Assembly (NCBI GenBank): GCA_003526435.1
Contig: DPWF01000030.1
Coordinates: 177 to 8,119, forward strand
From: Chitinophagaceae bacterium
Lineage (GTDB): Bacteria; Bacteroidota; Bacteroidia; Chitinophagales; Chitinophagaceae
Direction of reading: 5' to 3'
DNA length: 7,943 nt
Shown: in pieces, positions 1-6,483 of the stretch
How positions within the stretch are numbered: the stretch's first letter is position 1
How the letters are laid out: each line of letters begins with the position of its first letter
Position numbers and translations under genes: made by a program
The notes under the pieces: generated by a model
Databases searched by the model: none
What the model was told of the DNA's origin: nothing
What the model saw: the letters and a program-made list of their open reading frames with translations, nothing else

Positions 1-741
1 TCCATCACCATAAAACGGTTATTCAGGAATACGAAGAACTGTTACACGATTGTAGAAAGGGAAGAAAATATTCCGCAGGAAGAAGCCCGATACCTGAACA
101 TCACCTCACCGGTAAAACTGGCCATCATTATTGCCATTATATCATTGTATGCATTGCAGCAGATGAATACAATTGATGAAACGCTTGGTGAGGCAACTAC
201 TACTGCTGTTACCGATTCAACCCTGGTTGATACAAGTGCTGTTACGGATGCTGAACAAGTCATTGAAAACGAAGCGGAGCGGGCTGATTACCTCATTGAA
301 TCAATAACAGCATCTTTGAGTAAACTCAATTTAGTGGAGCAATCGCTGCTCATTTTTCTGGTAGCCAATTTCGATGCCATATTGCTGGCCCTCTTATTGG
401 GGCGAATGAAAAAACAAACATTTCCCGGCGATGTGTTCCGGCGATCTTTTTTTTCGATGATCTATGCAAAGAGTTATACGAGTATACCTGTGCTGCTAAT
501 GATGCTCTGTGCCATTTTTATTCCTACGGCTGCAAATAATACCGATGAAATGCCATTATTAACCTCTGAAATATTGTTATTTATCGGGCTGCTGTTGTAT
601 CTGTGGGGTATTTATCTGTTTATGAGAGCCACATACTATATTCTACAACAATATATTGGTGAGAAAAAGTGGTGGTTTAAGTCTTTCCTCCTGATCTGCT
701 TGTTTTTGTTGGGTTATGGGTGGATTGTTTTTATGATTTGA
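1..741 (+). CDS. Multi-pass membrane protein, 5' truncated by window edge
   Basis: The reading frame is open from the first base to TGA at 739-741, giving 246 visible residues with no stop, so the true start lies upstream of the window. The visible part begins with a charged cytoplasmic-looking stretch (about residues 1-36). It then has hydrophobic segments near residues 38-53, 112-134, 161-178, 188-208 and 225-245, separated by an acidic, Thr/Ser/Glu-rich loop (about 57-108). This is an integral membrane protein of the cytoplasmic membrane. I do not recognise the family, and no catalytic motif or ligand site is visible. The C-terminus ends directly after the last membrane segment. A start at TTG 145 would cut into the first membrane segment and is unlikely. 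The protein-coding call is secure; the function is unknown. Confidence 0.8.
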   Translation, partial: SITIKRLFRNTKNCYTIVEREENIPQEEARYLNITSPVKLAIIIAIISLYALQQMNTIDETLGEATTTAVTDSTLVDTSAVTDAEQVIENEAERADYLIESITASLSKLNLVEQSLLIFLVANFDAILLALLLGRMKKQTFPGDVFRRSFFSMIYAKSYTSIPVLLMMLCAIFIPTAANNTDEMPLLTSEILLFIGLLLYLWGIYLFMRATYYILQQYIGEKKWWFKSFLLICLFLLGYGWIVFMI

Positions 742-1268
742 ATTATTTCACAGGTGTAAATATTTATGGTGTTAGAAATACTACCACAAACTTTTCAAAA
801 TGATTCATGTACAGAAGGCATAGTCATTTAAACGTGTAACGGTATTTCAGTAACAGATACTTCCCAATCAATTGATTTTTAATTGCTTAGTATTTTGTTG
901 CTTGAAGGGAAGAACGGAAACCGGGTGAGTGTTTGGCCAGCTCATTTCTCAGGTGGCTGAAAGAAACAGAAGTAATGCCGGGATCGGATGCAATAATGGT
1001 ATGCGGAATTTTATTTTTCAAGCAAAAGAAAATGTTCGCGGAAGGAAAGCAGACGCTGACGCGCACGCATGGCACGAAAACTTTTCTGCATGCTTATTTG
1101 TTTTATTTTTCAGCAAGAAATGCGCTATGTCATAAAACTTATTTCAGATACTTAAATTAATTACAGACAGATTTTCCTGAGATGACGGATAAAAACCAGA
1201 AAGCATATGCGATTTACTATTACTGAACAATGATAAAATGACTGACATACCGAATCAAAAAAAATCAC
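742..1268. other. 527-base intergenic region without a convincing gene
   Basis: Three short ORFs overlap here (887-1075 minus, 929-1135 plus, 933-1160 plus). They lie in different frames, none resembles a known family, and none has a clear ribosome binding site. The block from about 900 to 1090 is visibly richer in G+C than the AT-rich flanks, so it may be a decayed gene fragment or an interspersed repeat. A 12-base palindrome AATCAATTGATT (866-877) followed by TTT lies about 125 bases after the upstream stop. It could be a weak terminator, but its stem is nearly all A-T. The last 130 bases are plain AT-rich sequence leading into the next gene. Confidence 0.5.
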
Positions 1269-1817
1269 ATGCATAATTTTCGAATTAAAAATAACAGGAC
1301 CGCACATTTTATTATTCTCCTGGCTGTGTTGTTACTGATGTCTATTGCTGTATGGGCCTTCTTTATTAAAGAAGATCCTGTAGCACTGGAAGGTACTGCC
1401 ATCATTATTTTACTAATTATTGGCGGTATCGGTTCTGTATGCGTTTTTATGGCGCTGAAAATGATTATTCAAAATCCGGATGTGCTTCTGATGAATGAAA
1501 AGGGATTCGAGTACAATCCCGGCGGCGTGTCTTCAGGTTTTATGCATTGGACCAATGTGGCCGATATAAAATTTGTAGACGTTAAAACAACCCATGGACA
1601 ATTGAATGGTCCTGTATGGGAACGCACACTGGTAATAAAACTGAAAGATCCGTCTTTGTACCAGGATCAATTTAATACAGTCATGAAAGGACTGATGAAT
1701 CTGAATAAAAATATGTACGATGGAGATATTTTTTTTCGACTTAGTAGTTTCGGTAAACAAGCCGATGAAGTACACGCTTTGATGATGAAATACTGGACCG
1801 AATGTAAAAACAAGTAA
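1269..1817 (+). CDS. STM3941-like small membrane protein
   Basis: A complete 182-residue protein. It has two membrane segments close to the N-terminus (about residues 13-32 and 43-66). A soluble C-terminal domain starts around residue 70 with a pattern I associate with STM3941-family proteins: a Leu-rich strand, NEKGFEYNP, then SGFMHWTNVADI with a Trp before the next strand. This layout resembles proteins with two helices and a PH-like beta domain facing the cytoplasm. The molecular role of the family is not known to me. The ATG at 1269 is preferred because the basic residues after it (RIKNNR) sit just before the first helix, as expected for a membrane insertion start. The next ORF begins 7 bases after its stop, suggesting an operon. 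The family call rests on motif memory only. Confidence 0.75.
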   Translation: MHNFRIKNNRTAHFIILLAVLLLMSIAVWAFFIKEDPVALEGTAIIILLIIGGIGSVCVFMALKMIIQNPDVLLMNEKGFEYNPGGVSSGFMHWTNVADIKFVDVKTTHGQLNGPVWERTLVIKLKDPSLYQDQFNTVMKGLMNLNKNMYDGDIFFRLSSFGKQADEVHALMMKYWTECKNK

Positions 1818-1824
1818 TAGCAGC

Positions 1825-2001
1825 ATGACTTTGATAACCAGGCTTACATATGGCTGTTTAATAGTATTCTTGTGGTTGGTTACTGCAACTGCTCATGCAC
1901 AGCAAAAAAATATTTTGATGCAGCAGTCACGGCAATCAAAAAAAATATCCAATGCTGTTCAGCAGTATTCCCCGGCGATCATTCTTTTTCTTTCTCCATA
2001 G
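1825..2001 (+). pseudogene. Signal-peptide ORF, probable truncated secreted protein
   Basis: This 58-codon ORF starts at ATG 1825, only 7 bases after the preceding stop. It encodes a textbook signal peptide: MTLITRLTYG, a hydrophobic core CLIVFLWLV, then TATAHA followed by QQ, with likely cleavage after AHA. About 33 residues of mature sequence follow before TAG at 1999-2001. The last codons lie inside the left arm of the inverted repeat that follows the retron RT, and the oppositely oriented retron occupies the DNA beyond. A secreted protein this short with no recognisable domain is unusual, so I infer that this is the 5' stump of the second gene of an operon cut when the retron module arrived. 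It could instead be a genuine small exported peptide. I saw no continuation in the plus frames beyond the retron (4690-5146). Confidence 0.45.
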
Positions 2002-2068
2002 CGTCTACATAATCAAGAGAGATATATGCGTATAACGTTCAATAAAAGTAGACACTACGGAGAAAAAA
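1988..2068 (-). repeat. Long inverted repeat downstream of the retron RT
   Basis: The arms at 1993-2008 and 2048-2063 pair over 16 positions around a 39-base spacer. As plus-strand sequence there are two mismatches (A/C and C/A). Read as minus-strand RNA both become G-U pairs, so the stem is unbroken in the direction of retron transcription. T/A-rich bases extend the pairing by about five more positions, with one further G-U. It begins 15 bases after the RT stop codon, so it is a good candidate for the 3' end structure of the retron transcript. No U tract follows the 3' arm, so it is not a standard intrinsic terminator. It might protect the RNA end, or mark the edge of the inserted module. 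Confidence 0.6.
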
Positions 2069-2082
2069 TGAGCAGGTTACTA

Positions 2083-3216
2083 TTATCCATCTTCACATTC
2101 AAATCCCCAGTGGATTTTATTAAACTCATCTAACATTCTGATTCCATTCTTTCTATCTATCGAATTGATAAATGAAATCTTGCCTAGCAACCAGTCTTTG
2201 AATCCGTAAGGTGTTTTTCTTTCGTCACCCCAATTGTCAGTTGTCCACCTTTTCAAATGCTCAAATGGACCATATTTGCGCGCATAATACAAGTGTTTGT
2301 AAATCTCTTGCCTTTGTTTTTTAGAAACATGAAATCCATGAGTTACTGTAAGACCGGTTACATATTGCTTCATGCCTTTTTTTAGGTAAGCTGTTTTATC
2401 CTCGTTAACAAGGAACCCCTCACTCTCTATTATGCGCTTTACCAAGTGAAGTGGCGGTAATTTCCCTTCAGGCTTATTAGTTGAAAAAACAAGGTCATCG
2501 GCATAGCGTGAATACCTGCAGCCAAACTTTTCCGATAACATAAGTAGTCGGCTGTCAAGCGGCTTTGCAATTAGATTCGCCAGTTGAGGACTTGTGGGCG
2601 CTCCTTGTGGTAAGAAAGCATCATAGAATGTGATCTTTTCTACCGTTTGGCGTAGATCCTTCAATGATTGGGATTTCCAATATTGATAGGATGGAAAAGC
2701 AGTAGTGAGTTGAGCCAGATCATAAGCAACATTAGGATGGTATCCTAGATATTTGAATAGCCCAAACACACGTTTTTCATTTATGGTATCGAAGAATCTG
2801 GTGAGATCAACCTTTAATATTCGATGAGCGTTTCTATGGGTGTAGGCGTTAGTTGCAAGAGACGTTCCTGGGACAAATGCGGTACAGCAATCCAGTACAG
2901 AGACCTGTTGAAGAATGTTCTTATTGATCCATTTTTGGAGATAGAGTAATTTTTTTTCTGGGGTCATAATATGACGCAAGCCGCCATTCTTCTTTTTGAT
3001 ACTGAACTGCACATATTGTGTAACACGGTAATGAAGAATTGTAAATATTTCTCGGGAAGGCATGCCAACTAGGGAAGCAAAATGCGCTCTGGAAAAAATT
3101 ACCGGTAATCCGTTATCATCGAGTTTTTTTGCATATTGAACAGTTGACTCAATAAACGCTTCAGATCGCTGCTTTTTTCTTGCTTCTTCTATGTACTCTT
3201 CAAAAAGGAAAGGCAT
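2083..3216 (-). CDS. Retron reverse transcriptase
   Basis: A 377-residue RNA-directed DNA polymerase, in the usual range for retron RTs. Visible motifs in order: the fingers segment KKKNGGLRHIMTPEKK (about 74-89); the retron-type NAxxH region (NAYTHRNAH, 123-131); motif A VDLTRFFD with the first catalytic Asp at 137; FLPQGAPTSPQLANL (about 201-215); YADDL with the two catalytic Asp at 240 and 241; and the retron-specific VTG (286-288) inside YVTGLTV. Downstream is the thumb region that recognises the msr hairpins. The enzyme would prime from the 2'-OH of a specific G in its own RNA and copy the msd into msDNA. That RNA is the spacer immediately upstream (3412-3218), whose last arm ends one base before this ATG. 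The ATG at 3216 is the first after that structure. The motif set separates it from group II intron and DGR reverse transcriptases, and no maturase or endonuclease domain is present. Confidence 0.95.
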   Translation of the reverse strand: MPFLFEEYIEEARKKQRSEAFIESTVQYAKKLDDNGLPVIFSRAHFASLVGMPSREIFTILHYRVTQYVQFSIKKKNGGLRHIMTPEKKLLYLQKWINKNILQQVSVLDCCTAFVPGTSLATNAYTHRNAHRILKVDLTRFFDTINEKRVFGLFKYLGYHPNVAYDLAQLTTAFPSYQYWKSQSLKDLRQTVEKITFYDAFLPQGAPTSPQLANLIAKPLDSRLLMLSEKFGCRYSRYADDLVFSTNKPEGKLPPLHLVKRIIESEGFLVNEDKTAYLKKGMKQYVTGLTVTHGFHVSKKQRQEIYKHLYYARKYGPFEHLKRWTTDNWGDERKTPYGFKDWLLGKISFINSIDRKNGIRMLDEFNKIHWGFECEDG

Positions 3217-3217
3217 A

Positions 3218-3412
3218 ACAGGTTACTCTTTTATGAATGTTAACGTAGTTGATCTGCAGATCAGCATCAGTACTAGCTAGGTATCCTGAAGAGATTTAAA
3301 CCTTGATGCTTTTCTGTGAAAGGCCAGAAATAAAAGCGACTTCAATAATTCTCAGCTTACGCAACTGAGAACCTCCACAAAGCGAAGCTTTGAAAAGGAA
3401 ATGCTAACCTGT
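3218..3412 (-). ncRNA. Retron msr-msd RNA
   Basis: The spacer between effector and RT fits a retron RNA read on the minus strand. Arm a1 is ACAGGTTA (3412-3405) and arm a2 is its exact complement TAACCTGT (3225-3218), an 8-bp closing stem around the whole element. Directly after a1 comes GC, giving a TTAGC context in which G at 3404 is the likely branching nucleotide, as in Ec86 (TTAGC). The msr part has two hairpins: CAAAGC-TTC-GCTTTG (3392-3378) and TTCTCAG/CTGAGAA with a 9-base loop (3371-3349). The msd part is bounded by CTTTTAT (3336-3330) pairing with ATAAAAG (3234-3228). Inside it AGCATCA (3310-3304) pairs with TGATGCT (3269-3263), and a 14-bp palindrome TGATCTGCAGATCA lies at 3263-3250. 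The base pairing is seen directly; the exact msr/msd boundary and msDNA length are inferred. Confidence 0.82.
3250..3263. repeat. Perfect 14-bp palindrome inside the msd
   Basis: TGATCTGCAGATCA is fully self-complementary and lies in the predicted msd near its 3' base, the part copied first by the RT. In msDNA it could fold as a small hairpin or serve as a double-stranded protein recognition site. It touches the TGATGCT arm of the inner msd stem by one base, so the two structures can nearly coexist. Confidence 0.6.
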
Positions 3413-4689
3413 CATGCCGTATCCTTAAAGGTTTTTAATAAAAAAGTTTTTTGGTCTTTAACTTCCAAGGATGACGCCTCACGGAATTTAAAGATGCTAC
3501 TGTTTTTTCTGAGGTCTACAAGGAATTTTGCGCCTTTTCGGGTTATTTTTCCACTTAGGTTAACAAGATTCTTCGCAGCCCCCTTTTTAACAATATTTCC
3601 GAGTTCAAACAAACTCACACCTAGTATCTGGCAAATCTGAAGATGGGTATATAGTTTATCGACTAGAATCATGTAAACCAGAATGGAATGATCATCCCTT
3701 GCGGTGAGTGTGATTTTTTTTCCGTCAACAATAACATTAATATCCTCATCGAACTTCAAATTTAGTTTGTGAATTACACCTAAATAAAAGGCTGCTTCAT
3801 TTTTAATTTCCCTTGCTTTGTCCATGCGGGCCTTAGCTGCGCGAGGAAAGATTGGATTCCAGGAATTATCCCCCCAAATAATGGAAAGGCAATTGTTTGG
3901 TGTACCGTAATCAAAAGCAACAAGCGCTTCGGTTTTTTCGTATCCAAGAGGATCGAAGAGTTGACCTACCAATGGTTTATATCTTGTTGGGATATTCTTA
4001 CCATATTTAATGCAAAGATTTCGCAACAAGGCTCTGTTTTCAGATAAGTTGAAAGGTGAATCTTTCTTAGAAAATATTTTTGAACGATATTCTGCAAATA
4101 TTCTGATCTCAGAATAAAATTGTTGCATGAAATGGCTACCACTATCCATAACAATAGCTGCAATCAGTGCCTGCTCTTCATAGATATTGAAATTTTTCCC
4201 TAGAATGTTTACGATCTTTTCTTTGCGATACCATTTCTGAAAAGATTTTCCAGACCCGATAAAGTCATCAACAAAAACCATTACAGTTTCTTGTACAAAT
4301 AGGTATGTAGATGGATCTTTTGTAAATCCTATTCTATTAACGCGTTTAAGATCTTTGTATGCCGGACATTTGGATAACAGATACATGACAATATCATTGC
4401 TCTTTGGATACGCTGCATATGGTACTAATAGGTAAAATTTATTGTTGCCAAAATGACCATCGAGAGCCTTAAGCTGTTTATTAAGTCTGTCTTGTAGTTC
4501 GGGGAAAGGAATATATTCAAGATAAAATAGAAAATCCAATGCAAGTTCAACTTCCGCTTCTTCAAAGTTCTCCAGCCATGATTTTATCTGGTTTATGTAA
4601 ACTGAGTATTTCAGCCTAGGTAATACATACTCTATCTGGCGAACCAGTGGATCAGTTAAAACACATGTATGTCTCCTGATACCGGCCAT
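3412..4689 (-). CDS. Retron effector: phosphoribosyltransferase-like plus winged helix
   Basis: A 425-residue soluble protein directly upstream of the retron RNA and RT on the same strand. The central part carries FVDDFIGSGKSF (139-150), which matches the PRPP-binding loop of type I phosphoribosyltransferases (hydrophobic strand, two Asp, then a G-S-G turn). A second conserved block, FDYGTPNNCLSIIWG (259-273) followed by NPIFPR, fits the PRTase-like family described in bacterial conflict systems. The N-terminal 90 residues look helical. The C-terminal part (about 331-395) resembles a winged helix-turn-helix: HLQICQILGVSLFELGNIV, then NLSGKITRKGAKFLVDL, the latter like the common LTxxG wing pattern. 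PRTase plus winged helix with an RT is, from memory, the type III retron arrangement. By analogy it is the toxic effector held in check by RT-msDNA. The substrate is unknown. The stop codon's last base starts the RNA element, so one transcript probably covers all parts. Confidence 0.85.
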   Translation of the reverse strand: MAGIRRHTCVLTDPLVRQIEYVLPRLKYSVYINQIKSWLENFEEAEVELALDFLFYLEYIPFPELQDRLNKQLKALDGHFGNNKFYLLVPYAAYPKSNDIVMYLLSKCPAYKDLKRVNRIGFTKDPSTYLFVQETVMVFVDDFIGSGKSFQKWYRKEKIVNILGKNFNIYEEQALIAAIVMDSGSHFMQQFYSEIRIFAEYRSKIFSKKDSPFNLSENRALLRNLCIKYGKNIPTRYKPLVGQLFDPLGYEKTEALVAFDYGTPNNCLSIIWGDNSWNPIFPRAAKARMDKAREIKNEAAFYLGVIHKLNLKFDEDINVIVDGKKITLTARDDHSILVYMILVDKLYTHLQICQILGVSLFELGNIVKKGAAKNLVNLSGKITRKGAKFLVDLRKNSSIFKFREASSLEVKDQKTFLLKTFKDTA

Positions 4690-4876
4690 GAGCTGGTGAA
4701 TAAATTAGGTTTACTACTAAATGACTTCAAGATATTCATCTTTTACCAAGTAAAAAATTCTTATACGTTTTGTTAATCATTTTCAATTTAAAAGCAACTT
4801 TTCAAAAGTTCATCATCTCCGAATAATGCTATTTAGTTAAAGCAACCTTGCTTCATCAACACTTTATCCAATCCCC

Positions 4877-4884
4877 CAAAATTA
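4877..4884 (-). promoter_or_regulatory. Candidate -7 box for the retron operon
   Basis: The minus strand reads TAATTTTG, an exact fit to the Bacteroidota TAnnTTTG -7 consensus, 188 bases upstream of the effector ATG. A TTG lies 14 bases upstream, closer than the usual -33 spacing, so the -33 support is weak. Use of this site would give a leader of roughly 180 bases. Confidence 0.3.
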
Positions 4885-5079
4885 CAGACACACAATCTCA
4901 ACCCATACTAATAACCGGCACAAGCATCTGCAAACCACGCTAAAAGCACAGCCCTTTTTAACCAAATACAGCAACTTTTCAAGACATACCTTCTCTCAAA
5001 GAAGCAAAAAATCGATCTACTAACCCCATTTCCGCCCAGTCCACGCCACTAATTTCGATATAATTAATTGATAATCAAC

Positions 5080-5095
5080 TAAATTTGCAAATTTA
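5080..5095. promoter_or_regulatory. 16-bp palindrome holding two divergent -7 boxes
   Basis: TAAATTTGCAAATTTA is perfectly palindromic, so each strand carries TAAATTTG, a match to TAnnTTTG. It sits between the divergent retron effector and DUF4143 ATPase genes. It may be an operator, a two-way promoter, or an AT-rich coincidence. No good -33 TTTG is visible at the right distance on either strand. Confidence 0.35.
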
Positions 5096-5128
5096 AAGTC
5101 AATCTTTAAAATATCTAAACCTTTGCTT

Positions 5129-5136
5129 TAAATTTG
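5129..5136 (+). promoter_or_regulatory. -7 box of the DUF4143 ATPase gene
   Basis: TAAATTTG matches the Bacteroidota -7 consensus and ends 10 bases before ATG 5147. Transcription would start only a few bases before the start codon, giving a nearly leaderless message, which agrees with the absence of a Shine-Dalgarno sequence. The -33 position holds CTTTAAA instead of TTTG. Confidence 0.42.
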
Positions 5137-5146
5137 CACGAATTAC

Positions 5147-6403
5147 ATGAGTTTCTTTAACCGACATATTAATACCAGGATAAAACAAGTGCTGAAAAAC
5201 CATCCGATTGTATTTCTCAATGGAGCAAGACAAACCGGTAAGAGTACGCTTGTTCAAACAATGGCTGCTGAAATAGGTGAACATGGTAAACCGGCCCAAT
5301 ATGTAACTTTCGACAGACCTACACAAATGGCTGCGGCTTCTTCTGAGCCGGAAGCATTTTTAACAAGCTACAATCTGCCATTAATTATAGATGAAGTGCA
5401 ATTGGTACCCGAATTGTTTCGCACACTAAAAGTAGTGGTAGATAACGCACGTTTTGAGCAGCAGGAAACAGTCAATGGCCGATACCTGCTTACCGGATCG
5501 GCGAATATATTGGCATTGCCCAATTTGTCTGACCCGTTGGTGGGTAGAATGGCCATCTTAACCTTATATCCATACTCAGCGGCAGAAGCCACACATAATA
5601 ATCCGGGTCAGTTGGAAAAAATAATGCAACTGAATTTTCGTGATATCAATGATCGTGGGCTCACGCTGATTGATGCCATGAAGCGCGCCACATTTCCGGA
5701 AATAGCTGCTGCTGCAGAAGAAAACCGGAGAACATGGTTCGATGGTTACATAACCACTATTCTGCAACGTGATGTGAAACAAATTGCGGAACTGGAAAAA
5801 AGTTCATTGCTGCCACATCTCCTGCGTGTACTTGCAACCCGTGCAGGTGGTTTGATGAATGATTCTGATATTGCACGTGAAGTAGGATTGAATTCGGTAA
5901 CAGGAAAGTCGTATCGTAATATTTTGAAACTGATGTTTTTAACTTTCGATGTGAGTCCCTGGTACCGGAATGTTGGTAAACGATTGGTAAAGTCGGCCAA
6001 AGGATATTTCTCAGATACATTGATGATTTGTCACCTGCTCGATTATAACCTTGATGATATTGCCAAAACAAAACCTGAATTGTTTGGGCATCTGGTAGAA
6101 AATTTTGTGGCAACAGAACTGAAGAAACAATTAAGCAACAGCGATATAAAAGCCGAACTGTACCATTTCAGAACAAGCGATAACAAGGAAGTAGACTTTA
6201 TCATCGAAAAACCAGATGGCTCCGTATTCGCTATTGAAGTAAAAAAATCTGAGACAGTAAACGCTGATGATTTTAAGGGTATAAAAGCATTCCAGGAATT
6301 AACGGGTAACGATTTTACCGGTGGTATTGTATTGTATTCAGGTAAAGAGGCGGTTCCATTTGGTAAAAATCTTTGGGCAGTTCCCTTTTTTGCACTTTGG
6401 TGA
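5147..6403 (+). CDS. AAA-type ATPase with C-terminal DUF4143 domain
   Basis: A complete 418-residue protein of the AAA_14/DUF4143 family, at the family's usual length. Walker A is GARQTGKST (26-34); Walker B is LPLIIDEVQ (77-85) with Asp82 and Glu83; and the sensor-like strand is YLLTGSAN (113-120), followed by the family's GRM segment (GRMAILTLYP). The middle is helical with a winged-helix-like part (about 235-270: DIAREVGLNSVTGKSYRNIL). The C-terminal DUF4143 domain carries NKEVDFII (346-353) and AIEVKKS (362-368), the E-VD / E-x-K pattern of PD-(D/E)xK-like folds, though nuclease activity in this family is unproven. The cellular role is not established; members are frequent in accessory regions. 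It is divergent from the retron and appears to have its own promoter, so a functional link is not shown. The ATG at 5147 is the first in frame, with the basic N-terminus typical of the family. Confidence 0.92.
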   Translation: MSFFNRHINTRIKQVLKNHPIVFLNGARQTGKSTLVQTMAAEIGEHGKPAQYVTFDRPTQMAAASSEPEAFLTSYNLPLIIDEVQLVPELFRTLKVVVDNARFEQQETVNGRYLLTGSANILALPNLSDPLVGRMAILTLYPYSAAEATHNNPGQLEKIMQLNFRDINDRGLTLIDAMKRATFPEIAAAAEENRRTWFDGYITTILQRDVKQIAELEKSSLLPHLLRVLATRAGGLMNDSDIAREVGLNSVTGKSYRNILKLMFLTFDVSPWYRNVGKRLVKSAKGYFSDTLMICHLLDYNLDDIAKTKPELFGHLVENFVATELKKQLSNSDIKAELYHFRTSDNKEVDFIIEKPDGSVFAIEVKKSETVNADDFKGIKAFQELTGNDFTGGIVLYSGKEAVPFGKNLWAVPFFALW

Positions 6404-6483
6404 TGCATACTCCGGAGACTGGGGTAACAAATAAAGTATTCATCCGATTTCACTAACTTACCCATACTAAACCACCTCGTCAT

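Larger units (their letters stand above)
4690..5146. other. Divergent intergenic region with strong C/G strand bias
   Basis: 457 bases lie between two divergent genes and I see no gene in them. By direct count, 4861-5040 has 59 C and 15 G on the plus strand, so the minus strand is G-rich; this is extreme for non-coding DNA. The 13-base sequence AGCAACTTTTCAA occurs twice in direct orientation (4793-4805 and 4970-4982). The first copy is part of a 7-1-7 inverted repeat AACTTTT-C-AAAAGTT (4796-4810). Three candidate -7 boxes are listed separately. The minus-strand part may be the transcribed leader of the retron effector or an extra small RNA. Confidence 0.5.

Noticed and set aside
887..1160. 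Three overlapping short ORFs as possible small genes
   Set aside because: They lie in conflicting frames, have no recognisable domain, and none has a convincing ribosome binding site or promoter.
1993..2063. Inverted repeat as an integron attC site or invertible promoter
   Set aside because: No RYYYAAC/GTTRRRY core pair is present, and the 39-base spacer is short for the promoter-bearing invertible segments known in Bacteroidota.
2083..3216. RT as part of a diversity-generating retroelement or group II intron
   Set aside because: There is no template/variable repeat pair, no accessory protein, and no maturase or intron-like RNA domains; the VTG and NAxxH motifs and the a1/a2-bounded RNA favour a retron.
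3401..3640. Plus-strand 79-codon ORF
   Set aside because: It is antisense to the effector's C-terminal coding region and its sequence has no family-like pattern.
5757..6113. Minus-strand ORFs within the DUF4143 gene, including one of 118 codons
   Set aside because: They are opposite a strongly supported coding frame and look like random translation.
6422..6463. GGGTAA / TTACCC as a terminator of the ATPase gene
   Set aside because: The stem is only 6 bp with a 30-base loop and no T tract follows.
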